A DNA stretch of 64,000 nt, taken from assembly GCA_032622095.1 (NCBI GenBank), contig CP136069.1, forward strand, positions 2,017,462 to 2,081,461. Reading direction: 5' to 3'. Below, one piece after another: positions 24,013 to 34,615 of the stretch. The DNA is from Siphonodentalium dalli (lineage: Eukaryota; Mollusca; Scaphopoda; Gadilida; Siphonodentaliidae). Made by a program: the position numbers and the translations under genes. The notes below the pieces were generated by a model, which saw only the letters and a list, made by a program, of their open reading frames with translations, did not search any database and was not told where the DNA came from. Position 1 is the first letter of the stretch. Each line of letters starts with the position of its first letter.

Positions 24013-24820
24013 GTAGCCCCCTGACCCCTGCCCGGGTGCCACCCATGTTTTCAACATAATTTAATTAGTATCGACGATTTCCCGGCTTCAGTGAATGCAA
24101 GATCGTGCCAAAATTATATACGTTCAAATTGTTCTCGTAGTTTGATTTTAGAATTTTTTGACTGAAATGTCCATCAGAAAGTTGGCAATTTTCAAACCTT
24201 AGGGTGGGTGTCAGGTTGAAAATTTCCCCGAATTGGAAAGCTTGAGGCCAGTCCAGATGCTAAGATTGTCAAATTTTCATGTTCAGATTTCAAAATGTTC
24301 TCACATCGGGCCGAATCATCGTCCGACACGTGTGTCCTGTGCCATTGACAGTAATTAGTTGCTAATTTATTTAAGAAAAAGTAAATCGGTGCAGGGGGGG
24401 GGGGGGGGGGGGGGTAATACAAAATTTGCAGGAAGGTATGCCGGGGCGGGTGGGTCTTCCGACGGGCAAAACAAAACGCGTTTTTTACAACCTCATGCAA
24501 ATTTTTACTGCAGACCTTTTGTCACACCGTTATAACATCTGCAAGGGTACCCCGAGTCACCACACCATATTTGGTTGAACTCGGTCTAGGGTTTTAGAGA
24601 GAAAAATCGGGACAGATCCTACTCGTTTATATATGTAGATGACAAGCAGTCAAAGCACTATACCAGACTTGGATACTTTAGGTCTTGTGAGAGATCATCT
24701 AAGTTGAAAGACATGCAAATAATTCACTGATTGGTTTGGTGCACTGATGAAAGTTATTTTCTAGCCATTGATAGTCACATTAATGTTTGAGACAGTTGCT
24801 CGTTTTATTCCATGCACACA
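24011..24820. other. No gene seen; poly-G run of about 18-20 at 24,395-24,414
   Basis: Contains an uninterrupted G homopolymer and AT-rich flanks. The stretch near 24,280 (TTCAAAATGTTCTCACA) resembles 14,655-14,680, suggesting a dispersed repeat fragment. No gene. Confidence 0.4.
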
Positions 24821-24995
24821 TGTTTCCATAAATTTCTCCATGTTCGAGTTTGTTAATTTGCAGTTTCAGTTTCAGAACAGTTTGTGATGAAATATTCTGT
24901 CGAGCTCGAGGGCTAAGAGGTCAACACTATATCGAAGCCTTAATTTTAAGGCTTATTTTAGTGTGATAATTGTGTCTGGCGGAAGCGGTCCTACT
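24820..24995. repeat. Dispersed repeat, copy 1 (partner at 62,325-62,490)
   Basis: Shares, in order, TTAATTTGCAG, TTCAGAAC, GAGCT(T)CGAG, TAAGAGG, GAAGCCTTAATTT and TATTTTAGTGTGAT with 62,325-62,490 on the same strand. The copies are diverged and of unknown family. Confidence 0.75.
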
Positions 24996-25009
24996 AAACA
25001 GCGAACACA

Positions 25010-25255
25010 AATGAACATAAATGAACACAGGTCCAAACGCGGAATAGAAGGGTGAAATTTGGTTTGTGGGTGCGCGTGGGTCCATTATATGTGTATGTGG
25101 TGTTATTTCCAACTTTGATGACTTATTTTTTGAGCCATTGACGTTATTTGAATACAAAGCTACTAAACAACGAACACAAACTAACATAACATTGGCCGTA
25201 TAGCACTACAAGGCGTTAATCAAGGTGTTAATTAACTACAGCTTACTCTGCGGAC
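25010..25255. repeat. Left arm of an inverted repeat pair (partner 36,290-36,515)
   Basis: The reverse complement of this segment matches 36,290-36,515, including CTTCTATTCCGCGTTT, ATAAGTCATCAAAGTTGGAA, TTCGTTGTTTAGTAGC and GCGCCTTGTAGTGCT-like words in the same order. The two arms lie outside the gypsy element on either side. Confidence 0.8.
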
Positions 25256-25925
25256 TACGGCTTGTGCTGTCTCTGAGTTGTTTTCACTTTGCATATAAGA
25301 CTTTTTTCTAACTCCCCCTGAATGTCCTCGGGTGGCGTAGAGATTACAATCAACTAAATATTTCCCATAGGCGACAGTGTTAGGGTTAAGCCATGCCCAC
25401 GATTCATTACTGTACTGATCCAAACTTTAAATATGTTTGCGTTTAGAACTCCATGCACGTCGGACATAAAAGAAATGTTGCCTTACTATACGTATTCCTG
25501 GAAATAAATTGGCATTTCCATAACTACCCCCTTTTGTGCACAACATTTCAGTATAGAAAAATACCCACACCCCTACCAAATTTGGCGACCAACGTAGACG
25601 CTTGGCGGACAATCCCACACAAATGGCCGAGGAATTAACATAGCCTATGAATTTCTTTTTTCTTTCACATTAAACAACCGAAGATATTATACAACATTCA
25701 GCTGCCGGTATTTTTTATGCTGACTCGAGTTTCCCTACACAAATGCCAAGGGGCATAATTTCAATTATTTAGTTGCTTATAACCTAGATACGCTTGTCGT
25801 GGCCGCAGTATAAGCTGTCGAATAATTATCTCTCTCAAAATTACTAACAACTACAAATATAAGTTTGCAAATACCTACTGTACATGGGTATATATCAATC
25901 TCACAAACCCTACAAACGCTCTTCA
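25256..25925. other. No gene seen
   Basis: AT-rich sequence with short random frames; nothing supported. Confidence 0.4.
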
Positions 25926-25929
25926 GCGG

Positions 25930-26075
25930 AATCACGGCATTCAAAAGTGGGTTGTATGAGAGGGCCGACGGCCCTTTCAAATCTTCCAAGGTATCATCCC
26001 AAACTCCAAACTTGCTCCCCCAGCCTTTATCTGGGATTGCGACCAGCAGACTTCATCGAAGTCAGGCGGTTTAAA
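25930..26075. repeat. Inverted repeat partner of 35,757-35,830 and 36,176-36,240
   Basis: Contains GACTTCATCGAAGTCAGGCGG followed by TTTAAA. Its reverse complement (TTTAAA, CCGCCTGACTTCG, CTGGTC) appears in both right-hand partners. GGGCCGACGGCCC at about 25,962 is a short palindrome. Confidence 0.65.
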
Positions 26076-26344
26076 AAAACTTTCAGTTGAGGTTACAATT
26101 GAATTAGCTTTAAAATCACAATATTTTAAGGAAATCTAATGCAAATGAAGTGTCTATTCTACATGCTTCGACCTCTTTATCTGCACTGGGATCATACAAG
26201 TTTTCAATACTAAAACAATTTTCAGAAATGTTGGACGAATAACATTTGTGAAATCCTTAACAAAAATAAAATATTACAAAACAATTGGAAGGCAAAATAA
26301 TTAACTCATTTGACAGACATATGTACCAATTTTCCTACATGTAT

Positions 26345-26462
26345 TCTAAGCTGATAAGAAACGCTCTTTATTACTGAACCCCTTTAAAAATGCAGTGTAC
26401 AATATGTGACCAACGAATGGCCAACCATCTCTCATGCAGATATTCGATTAGATAATGATTTT
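26345..26462. repeat. Target-flank repeat C, left copy (partner 35,925-36,022)
   Basis: TAAGCTGATAA, AAACGCTCTT, CCAACCATCTCTCA and ATTCGATTAGATAATGATTTT match 35,925-36,021 in direct orientation. The match breaks exactly where the left LTR begins (26,463), while the right copy continues as unoccupied sequence. Confidence 0.85.
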
Positions 26463-27041
26463 TGTGCCAATACGGGTACATATAACTCTTAAGACGATCA
26501 AACGGTTTGATTATTTAATTACAACAAAGTCAATAGCATTCAATCGTCGGCATCTAGCTACTTCCTAGTTGTGTTCGTCTTCCTGTCGTCTGCTTAGGTT
26601 AGGGTCTTCTTGTGTCCTCATAAGTTGGGCGTGTCTGCTTGTCGTCAGCGTGGTTGAGTTCCAAGTTGAGTTCGTCGGCCTGTCGTCTGCGTGGTGGCTA
26701 TCGGGTGGTGTTCGTCGTCCTGTCGTCTGCTCTTCTTCTACTTCGGGGCATCAGTGGGGTGTTGTTAGAAATAAAAGATCATAATGTTTACCTTGCATTC
26801 CTATCCATACTTCTGGCCGGAGATCCTAGCTGTCTTCTTGGCGTCCGAGAGGTCTTGGTCACTGCTGGGTAGTCGGTTAGAACTGAGTAATGGGTGTCGG
26901 TTTTCTTCTTACTAAATACACAGAGGGTATTAATGACAGCCCAGTGCATATTCACGGCGCATCAATTCTAGGCAACCTAGGGTAATCGGGCGATCGCCAT
27001 TTTCCTATGCGTCCTTTAGACTGCTCCTTTCGTCCATCGCG
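26463..27041 (-). repeat. 3' LTR, truncated
   Basis: Matches 34,616-35,191 of the other LTR (starting TGTGCCAATAC on the plus strand), with scattered differences. Similarity stops after CGTCCATCGCG at 27,041. The remaining 260 bp of the intact LTR, which would be the U3 start, plus any polypurine tract, are missing, so a deletion joined internal sequence to the LTR. Confidence 0.85.
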
Positions 27042-27161
27042 GCATCGATGAATGAGAGGCCGCCCTTGTTCGTATGTCCATTGGTGTCGTTGGTACGACT
27101 GCTGTCGTGCTCTAGCGTATGTTCGCTGGCGAGTCCGGATTGGCTGCCGGTGTTCGTCCGG

Positions 27162-27380
27162 TTACTCGCGGGTAGTAGTACCAATCGGGGTCGATGTCGA
27201 TGAGTGCATCTTCAGTTTCGCTGGGCGGGATGTAAGGCGGTAATATCGCCTATGCTCGCTGTAAGGCTGTACCCATGGCTGGTTGTAGGATGTGGGTGAC
27301 TGCATGTGCGGCATCATGTCGAGGTAGCTTTCATGCGGCCGCCTGCTGATGGATGGTAAGGCATCTGAATTGGGTGTCAT
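27162..27380 (-). pseudogene. Third-ORF fragment of the gypsy element, unrecognised
   Basis: 72-codon minus-strand frame just inside the 3' LTR, rich in Pro, Ser, Tyr, Arg and Gln. An in-frame stop lies about 12 codons upstream. It may be the tail of the element's last protein or simply internal sequence. No domain recognised. Confidence 0.25.
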
Positions 27381-27931
27381 ATTGTCATCATTGTCGAGGT
27401 ATTTTCGTCCTCACTGTGCGAGTATGGGGGGTAGGTTCTGGCAACTGGTCGACCCTGTTTTCCACCACCATGGTCAGCCTGTAAGACTCAAATGAATATT
27501 TGTGTGAGGTTTGAGAATACATGATGCAGACAGTACACAATGATTACTTTTCCAATTTATCAGTATCGCTTGAGGGCCGTCAGATCGGCCGGATGTGAAA
27601 ATGAAATTTACAACGTAATTCTACAGATAGATTGGTTGACGAACAGTTGAACACAAGATAGATCGAGGTGACTGATTTCCATCATCAAAACGTATGATTG
27701 CATGTCAGGATTTCTAATTCCTATTCAATGCTTGCTATACTAATTCTGATATCTATATAACTATAATACATCGCTATGCAACGATTAATATTTGAAATAT
27801 ATGAAATACATAAACGTCTATGCACATGCAAATGATTCTAATATCAGTGCAACAATCAATACGAAGTAATTGCGGAATACATTAATATATAATACATAAT
27901 TGATACTAATCCAAATCCGCCAGAGATGTGG

Positions 27932-28230
27932 TTAGCCTCTGACGGCTATAATTGGATACAGGCATTCCTGAGTGTTGTCCCGGAATGGCGCAGACGGCTT
28001 TGGTCCACCCGTCTCCACTGCTTCGTCGGTGGGTCCTTTGGACACGGCATTCGGGATATCCTCAGATCGCTGGTCTAACTGCTTATTATACATAATGGCT
28101 AACCTTGGCAAATGTCGTTTAACAAATTTCCACCAAAATCGATGGGTCAAGATAATGAAAATTACTACTGTAGTCGTCACTAGGGCAAAATACCCCCATG
28201 GCCATCTCTACCATTCATTTGGGTAATACT
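27932..28230 (-). pseudogene. Env-like C-terminal fragment with one membrane segment
   Basis: Between integrase and the 3' LTR, a minus-strand frame has a hydrophobic stretch (VTTTVVIFIILTH), then Trp/Lys/Arg residues (RFWWKFVKRH) and a polar tail of about 50 residues with several prolines. A single transmembrane helix followed by a basic stop-transfer and a cytoplasmic tail is the layout of a retroviral or errantivirus-type envelope C-terminus. A stop codon lies just upstream of the segment, and a separate 58-codon frame (28,274-28,450) precedes it in the same region, so if this was an env gene it is broken. No fusion peptide or cleavage site was recognised. It could also be an unrelated membrane-anchored frame. 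Confidence 0.35.
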
Positions 28231-28683
28231 TTTTCGTTCACTAAGTCAATCGTGTGAATATTTTGGATCGCATTTAATTTGTGCGAGATGCGCTAAAACG
28301 TAGTAACCCTGAGGGTGACGATATGCACGTTGGCGCTGCGCTCGTTACCTCTCGGCACGCGATTGTAAAGTTTAAAGCTTTATTTGTTAAATTGTTACGC
28401 GCAAGTGCCGGGTTCCCTGGGGACATGCGACCCGTAATCGATCCGGACATGACTATCTATTTGCGATTCGGTTTGGGGCATTGGGCTAATTATTTTCAAC
28501 ATGCGTGAAGCCAGGTTAGACTCGTTAATAAGACAGTTAAAAACGGGGTCCCATTCATTCTATTATGCATTCCTGGTTGAAAGTTCGGGTGCTTTCTTAT
28601 TTACATTGCTGCTACTATCGAGGACACCGAGGATAGTATAGTTTGCAGTGACGTTTTACTTATTAAGTCTCTACTCGCTCCAT

Positions 28684-29215
28684 TCATGAATTGCTTACAC
28701 TTGCGTGGGGCCGGTATTGGCCTACATTCACGAGGGGTTGATTCAATGGCGGCCACATCATTAATTCATCCTCTGAGCTGTCATTACTTGTAAGCATCTT
28801 TGTTATTTTGCGTCTGCATCGACGAGGCGCGAGAGTGCGTCGTTCTTTGGCATTCGGCCTTGCTTCCACGTCCGTGGACGAGTCATGGTTTTGTAATGAC
28901 TCTGAGCGCGCGAGTCGCGCTTTTCTATGGTGTAAGCGCAATTTAAGCTAGCTTAAAGGGACATCTTCATCATCGGAGTCCGAACATTGTCTCCGAAATC
29001 GAGCGATTACATCATCTGGCAATGGTTCTGTCTCATCGCCAGAAGACCCAACCACGGGGTTAGGGGCAGGAACGTCGAAATCTTCGTCTTCATGGGGAAC
29101 ATACCTTTGAGCACGCTTGTTGTTGTCGGTATTGGGGATTTCCCATTCAAGGTTGGCCTTGCGCATATGTTCAGTATGGGATTGTGTGACTTTCCGAGTT
29201 AATTGATTCCTTAAC
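28684..29215 (-). pseudogene. Gypsy pol C-terminal tail or linker, acidic then basic
   Basis: Two adjacent minus-strand frames. The first (about 29,215-28,948) ends in an Asp/Glu-rich stretch (CSDSDDEDVPLS). The second (28,941-28,684) is Arg/Lys-rich, then acidic again (SNDSSEDELMMWPP). The position directly after the integrase core suggests the pol C-terminus or the start of the third gene. No chromodomain or GPY/F motif was recognised. Confidence 0.4.
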
Positions 29216-29298
29216 TCGAAAGTAACTGGCGTATGTGCTTGGTTATGCGGAAGTAGGGTTTCCGTTTACTTTCAAGTTTGCTTTTTTGTAAGTGATTC

Positions 29299-29773
29299 TT
29301 AACATAGACGGCCTCGCCGATGGACGTCCCATGTATTTAGTTGGTCCGACATTTTCTTGGATATTACGGTTTTCAAGTTGCAGTGGAATCTCTCAACTTT
29401 GGAGTTGCTCTGGCGGTGATAATATGACGTAGTCACGTGATGAATGTTTAAAGTATTCAAAGTGTCTCTGACTTTGTAATTGATGTTCTCACTGCCATTG
29501 TCAGTTATTATTTCCAGGGGGTAATTCATGTCGTGGGAAGATTCCGTCGATCAGGAGATGAACAATGTTATCAGCTGACTTGTCCTTGACCGGAAACGCT
29601 TCCGCCCACACACTATATAAGTCCACGAAGCTGCTAATGTAGCGATTACCCGATAACGACATGGGGTAGGGGCCTGATAGGTCCAAACCAATTTTAGCAA
29701 AAGGGTAAGGGGACGTATCAGTTATTTGCATTTTGGGGGATTGTTTCTGCAGAGACCTGACTTGGCAAGTCAC
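29299..29773 (-). pseudogene. Integrase catalytic core (gypsy pol), frameshifted
   Basis: Two overlapping minus-strand frames. The upstream one (29,773-29,501) has the CxxC end of the zinc-binding domain (VTCQVR, preceded by GKC in a third frame) and the first catalytic Asp region (IGLDLSGPYP). The downstream one (29,529-29,299) has ITDNGSEN, the second Asp, and about 35 residues later YYHRQSNSKVERFH with the catalytic Glu, completing the D,D-35-E triad. The frame change between them (29,501-29,529) and a stop at 29,299 show it is inactive. Integrase inserts the cDNA copy into host DNA. Confidence 0.85.
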
Positions 29774-29815
29774 ACATTTGCCAACGTAGCAGTTGAGTTC
29801 CTTGTACAGTCTGGG

Positions 29816-30376
29816 CTAAAAGTATTTCGACCTAATTGCATCATGCGTTTTGTCTATTCCCGCATGGCCATTGTTATCATGGTATTGTTGGGTTATGTTG
29901 GTTTGAAGATGTGCGGGTACCCAAAGGCGTGGGGTCGGTTCTGCGTCAGCACTTGAGAGGTAATATAACACACCGTCAATCACCAAGTGTTTGTCATTCT
30001 GGGGGTCCTCCCCTTTTTCGATGGCGTCCAGAACCGACACAATTTCCGGGTCTTTCTTTTGTTCCGCAAGCATTTTGAAGTCGGGCTTGTTGAACAGTAG
30101 GTCAGTAGGCATGACCAATTTGATTTTATTCGGTAGTTCCTTCAGGGTTACCTCGCAGCTTGCGAAGTCTTTGGGTTGAAATTTAGATGAGTTTAAGGCG
30201 GCTATTTCCGCCTGTGTCTCGGCGACTGTAAGGTTATTGTCGTTTATATCTACTTCTAATTCTGCCTTCTCCCGTTCCGTATACGCATTAGGGGGCGTTC
30301 GACCGCGCATTTCTGCACAGTGATTATCTGGGCCTGCTATGTACTCAATGTTACAGTTATATCCAGTTATGCCCAA
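29816..30376 (-). pseudogene. RNase H C-terminus, linker and integrase zinc domain (gypsy pol)
   Basis: 186-codon minus-strand frame. It opens with the RNase H end (NIEYIAGPDNHCAE, the usual place of the x-A-D-x-L-S-R motif, here altered). About 120 residues of linker follow, then NNGHAGIDKTHDAIRSKYF, which holds the second His of the HHCC integrase finger. It is continuous with the integrase fragments downstream and with RNase H residues upstream (30,380-30,553), where a stop or frameshift intervenes. Part of the pol polyprotein. Confidence 0.8.
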
Positions 30377-30379
30377 AGC

Positions 30380-30553
30380 CCACTGTTGGATTTTTTTGTT
30401 TGCATGGGGGATTCCAAGATATATTTCAATGATTTATGATCTGTTTTTTATTGTGAAAGTGGCGTTATGAAGGTAATGGTCAAACCTTTGTAATGCGAAG
30501 TGAATTGCATATGTCTCTTTTTCTACAGTTGGCCATCGGGTTTGAGAATCACT
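30380..30553 (-). pseudogene. RNase H middle segment (gypsy pol)
   Basis: Immediately downstream (minus strand) of the nested insertion. The sequence reads RWPTVEKETYAIHFALQRF, typical of gypsy RNase H around the second catalytic acidic residue, then runs into a frameshift near 30,440. It joins the RNase H start at 31,465-31,560 once the inserted DNA is ignored. Confidence 0.75.
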
Positions 30554-31456
30554 TAGGGCTTCACGGTATCCGGATTTTAATACCGACTACGGTGTTGAAA
30601 ATGATACCGCGATATGACTAAATATCGTCATCTATAAATTTGAGTAGAACTGTTTGAGAATGATACTAGTAGCAAGCAGACAAAAATATAGCATTGTTGA
30701 TTTGATAATTATAATTATGAACACATGTTGCTTTGACAGGTATAAAAAATAAATAATTAATATAAATGGTCCTGAGTTTCGTTCTTTATACGACGGATAG
30801 ATATATTTGTAAGTGCCTGACGTAATCGGGAATTCCCTGCCAACTGCGGGTCGCTTATGACATTAAAAATGAAGCTAACAGACACTCGTGTAAATAATAA
30901 CAGCAAACATGTATCCGTATCTGATTTTAACTTATCCATTTCGATGTATAGGACTGATATATGGCCGTGTAGTTATAATGATCTAATGAGTTAGTGCATT
31001 ATACGTCTAATGCATAAGATTTTGTGGTGCTGTTGAATGCGCGTCATTGTGTCTCCAGATTATAAAAACACCACACATATTTTATTGTATTTGACCAGGA
31101 ACCTTCCAGCAATATTGAGCTGAGAACAGCCTGTATACACACATCAATTGCCACCCATGCAACAAGGCATGACGACTTGATTGTCCGCAGTGTGTTGACA
31201 AATGCTTTTTTATGGAGCAGTGAGAAATAATTAATTTTTACGCCACGCTAAACCGAAGCCGTTAGCAATGGCCTTTGTCTCAGCATTAGATGTGTCGATG
31301 GTTGCTAAATACTTGACACTGATAGAGATATCGTCGGTATTAATATCCACACCGGCGGCTACGATGTACCGACTATTAACATAAAGTGAAACCGACTACA
31401 CAGTGTCAAAAACAGTATCGCGATATGACTAAATACCGAAATACCGTGAAGCCCTA
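30554..31456. mobile_element. hAT-like non-autonomous DNA transposon nested in gypsy pol
   Basis: 903 bp with inverted ends TAGGGCTTCACGGTAT at the left and the complement, ending ATACCGTGAAGCCCTA, at the right. Subterminal copies of CGATATGACTAAATA also lie in inverted orientation. Flanks are GAATCACT (30,546-30,553) and GTATCACT (31,457-31,464), an 8-bp target duplication with one mismatch. TAGGG termini with 8-bp duplication fit the hAT superfamily. No transposase is present. Inside, a minus-strand frame of about 55 codons ending at 31,231 (containing YIVAAGVDINTDDISIS) has protein-like composition and may be a captured exon or host fragment; it is not recognised. Confidence 0.85.
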
Positions 31457-31464
31457 GTATCACT

Positions 31465-32417
31465 AAGTTGTGCGAGAGATAATAAATTGGTTCTTCCACG
31501 CCATCCGAGCCCAATTGGGTGAGACAGGCACCAATGCAAAGGTCACTTGCATCGGTATACAATGTATAGGGCGTGGCCGTATTTGGGTAGGCCAGGAGTG
31601 GCACTGCTGTCAGATCTTCCTTTAGTTTTTCACACGAAATTTGGCAAGCTTGGTCCCATTTGAATTTAGCATACTTTTTTGTAAGTTGCACCAAAGGTTC
31701 AGCAATCTGCGAAAATGAGGGGACAAATCTGCGATAGTAATAGCTCATGCCAATGACAGAACTGACTTCCTTGACTGATGGTGGAGGTACAAGAAACCGG
31801 ATGGCCTTGACCTTGTCGGGGTCAGGTCGGACGCCGTCGGTATCGATGATAAAACCCAAATAATGTGTTTCTTGTTTTAGGAATTGACACTTTTTTAATT
31901 TATATTTCAGTGTATGTTGGCGCAACTTGTCAAAGACTTTCTGGATATGTTCCAAGTGTAATTCCAGGAACTCGCTGTAGATCAGAATATCGTCTAAGTA
32001 CGCAATTGCGTAATCACCCATCCCACATAATACGTGGGCCATAAGCTGGGAGAAAACTCCGCCAGCATTTCGGAGCCCAAAAGGCATAGAGTTGAATTCA
32101 AAGAGGTGGCATGCGAATGCCGTCTGTTGTTTGTCCTCTGCTGTGACCTGACATTGCCAGTAGCCACTTTTGAGATCGAGTGCAGTGAAGATCTTTGATT
32201 TTCCAAATAGTGCCAAAATATCGTTGGTGACCGGAAGTGGGTATGACATAGGTTTGGTTATGGAATTTAATTGTCTGAAGTCGACGCAAAATCGTTTTGT
32301 GCCGTCACGCTTGTCAGCCAACACAATTGGGGCCGAATAAGGGCTCGGACTCGGCCTGATAATGTCTGCTTCAAGCATATCATTTATGGCAGTGTCAACC
32401 AACGGTCGTTTATTCAA
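31465..32417 (-). pseudogene. Reverse transcriptase and RNase H start (gypsy pol)
   Basis: Minus-strand frame of about 317 codons before the nested insertion. It shows RT blocks in order: PSPYSAPIVLADKRDG, FCVDFRQLN, FTALDLKSGYWQ with the first catalytic Asp, FAFNSMPFGL-type residues (here FEFNSMPFGLRNA) and YLDDILIYS with the catalytic YxDD. It then has the thumb (LGFIIDTDGVRPDPDKV), RYYRRFVPSF-like YYYRRFVPSF, and the RNase H start TLYTDASDLCIGA with its first catalytic Asp. The RT core looks intact, but the frame runs into the hAT-like insertion at 31,456 and the neighbours are in other frames. RT copies the genomic RNA into DNA. Confidence 0.95.
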
Positions 32418-32634
32418 AGGGGTGCGATACGGGCGAAGTTTTATCGGGGATGATTTCCCATGTCAATATGCATTTTAGCTGTACTCGTCTGAGTTAATTC
32501 CGTGTCCTTCTCTGTAAAAATATCTGAGTTGGACTTCAACAACTTCATGAACGTCTCTCGATATTGATCTGGGCATGAAACTTCAGCTAAATTCAATCTT
32601 TTCTCGATGGTATAGCACGTTGATCTAGAGTTGT

Positions 32635-33000
32635 CTACCCTGTTATGGTCGGCGCGCCCATGAGTATAGCCATTGTCGCGATAATTACGGGTTGTTGGAA
32701 ATCGGGAGCTTTACGACAAAGAGTTGATTTCATGGTTGGTTTCGGGCTCGCATAAGACTGCCTTCCAACCACACTGCCTCGCCATAGGCGAAACGTTTTA
32801 TTAGTGTTATTGACGAGTAATACTGGGACCTTATTCCTCTTACCCACTCCAGAAATGGAGCTGCCAATTTCCAGACCGGGTTCTGATGCTAGGTAACCTT
32901 TCTCGATTTGGGCAACCTCTACTAATGTCGACTTGTGAAGAGAAGCTAAGTTTTTTTTATTTTCCCATACATAAAGTCGATGTTTTTAAACTAACTTTAA
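32635..33000 (-). pseudogene. Protease-RT linker of gypsy pol
   Basis: Minus-strand frame including PVLLVNNTNKTFRLWRGSVVG, which resembles the spacer typically found between protease and RT in Ty3/gypsy polyproteins. It is separated from both neighbours by frame changes, and 32,940-33,005 contains a short duplicated AACTAACTTTAA piece. It has no enzymatic motif. Confidence 0.6.
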
Positions 33001-33091
33001 ACTAACTTTGCTAGTTAATCTCAGAAGAGAAGCTATATGTGCATCTGCTTCCAAGGGGACGTACACGTCACTGACCTTGAGGCATCCCAGA

Positions 33092-33406
33092 TCATAATAC
33101 AGTCTGACCCTGAGAGGTCAACCAATCCCTACCCAAGCTCATATTCCGGGTCATATCATTCACTACATAAAATTTATAAGTTAATTTTATTTTCGCCATT
33201 CTGAAAGTCAGTTCAACGCTACCAAGAACACCCAGTGATTTCCCATTCACGGAGCTAAGGTTAATGTGTTCCCTAGTTAGTTTTGGTCGAAACTGTAGTG
33301 CGTCATAGACGCGTTTGTGAATCAATGACACTTCCGCGCCGCTATCCACCAATGAGCGATATTTATTTTTACCTATTCTAACTAAGCATGAGCTGGGGTT
33401 CCCCAC
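33092..33406 (-). pseudogene. Retropepsin-type aspartic protease (gypsy)
   Basis: 104-codon minus-strand frame. The active-site motif LVDSGAEVSLI lies at about residues 19-29 and the second conserved element (MSLGRDWL) near the C-terminus, the size and layout of an LTR-element protease. It overlaps the end of the gag nucleocapsid frame (33,382-33,406) in a different frame, as is common where protease is made by frameshifting. It would cleave Gag and Pol. The stop at 33,092 separates it from RT. Confidence 0.88.
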
Positions 33407-33981
33407 AATATTGATACTAAATTTCCTCTCATTAGCTGTGGTGGTTTGTTAAATGTCGCATATTTCCGGCTGTGATGCGGTGCATTATGGGATGGGTCAC
33501 GTGATCGATTGGGTTGATCTCGGCGGATTCCTCTAGGTGGCGTTACCGGCGCGTTCCATTGCCTTTGTTTTGAGTCTCCGAATTTAGAGGGGCCATTTCT
33601 AGCCAAGTGATTACCTTCGCAAACCCAGCAAGATATGTGCCTTTGGTTTTCGGTCTTAAAAGGGCAGTCACGAGCAAACTGGTGACCTCGGCACGTCCAA
33701 CACTCGATCGCTTTTTGAGGTTTGATTACTTCTTCCACATGTACTTGTCGCGGGCGTGATCGATGTTCGCGGGTCGTGTGGTTAATGCGCGCACATATTT
33801 CGCAGGCTGTTCTCGTTCGTTTGTTTCTGAAATGATCGATTTCCATTGGTTCCGGTTCATTTTCGTAATTTTGGCAGCCCGTTCGTAGGTTGAATACACG
33901 TCGGATCCCCATTTCCCGCATGGCGATTTCGGCTGCCAATTTTAGTGTCTTCGGGGCATCTCTAATCAACTTCATTTTCAA
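33382..33981 (-). pseudogene. Gag nucleocapsid region with zinc knuckles (gypsy)
   Basis: About 199 codons. A helical N-terminal part (KTLKLAAEIAMREMG) is followed by CEICARINHTTREH, CWTCRGHQFARDC and CWVCEGNHLARNG, three knuckle-like motifs of the CCHC kind. The last has Gly in place of the final Cys, so it is damaged. An Arg/Pro/Asn-rich C-terminus follows. This is the RNA-binding part of Gag. It is separated from the Gag N-terminus by frame changes. Confidence 0.85.
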
Positions 33982-34054
33982 GCTGTCGCTTCTTAAGCGT
34001 TAATATAAAACCCTACGAGTTGGCCTTCAACTGCGTTGATCACACCAGGTTGAT

Positions 34055-34479
34055 CTATGTAAGCGACCATTGCCATTTCCAACATTCGTTCGGCGAGCAC
34101 ATGTAAATTCTCGCTGTGGTTTGCTTAATTTTTCTTAGCATCGAAAAGGCGAATTGATTATCATTTATCTCGACAAATCGACTAGATAATTCAGTTTTCG
34201 TTTCTTGCCACGTGGTGTTAGGATTCGTGGTCAAATATCTTTGCAGAAAATCCGAAACGGGGCCCGTGCTACTTTGGAAAGCCATATACGGTTTCTTTGT
34301 TTCGTTAGCACCGGTTAAAATGGCGCATTTTCTATTGACTTGACCTACCCATGGTATTTCGTCGGGTTTTCGTCAAATGACGTCACTACCTGCGTCACCG
34401 TAGCCATGGCCATTGCAGCAATTTGAGAATTGATAGACTCTGTTAATGGGGTCTGAACAGCAGCAGATTGTGTAGCCAT
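34055..34479 (-). pseudogene. Gag N-terminal region (gypsy), frameshifted
   Basis: Likely gag start at the ATG ending at 34,479 (minus strand), about 106 bases inside the primer-binding-like site. It opens MATQSAAVQTPLTESINSQ and hits a stop near 34,345 in its own frame. The continuing frame (34,285-34,055) carries GPVSDFLQRYLTTNPNTTW and SSRFVEINDNQFAFSMLRKI, typical of gypsy capsid. At least two further frame changes separate it from the nucleocapsid frame at 33,981. Confidence 0.75.
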
Positions 34480-34584
34480 TATGATAATAAACAATTAGAC
34501 TCACGTTTGCGAATTTTCCCACACTGTTTCTGTTCACACTGTTCCTCTTCTGGTTTCACGTTGTGTCTGCGATTAGCATTCAGG

Positions 34585-34603
34585 TCCTGGCTCGATGGCA
34601 CCA
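34585..34603 (-). promoter_or_regulatory. Primer-binding-site candidate of the gypsy element
   Basis: On the minus strand, TGGTGCCATCGAGCCAGGA starts 12 bases after the LTR end. TGG at this place complements a tRNA CCA end. The matching tRNA was not identified. Confidence 0.5.
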
Positions 34604-34615
34604 ATTAAGATTATA

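Noticed and set aside
23812-24057. Asp-rich minus-strand frame resembling an acidic protein exon
   Set aside because: The opposite strand is open too and the DNA is a degenerate trinucleotide repeat.
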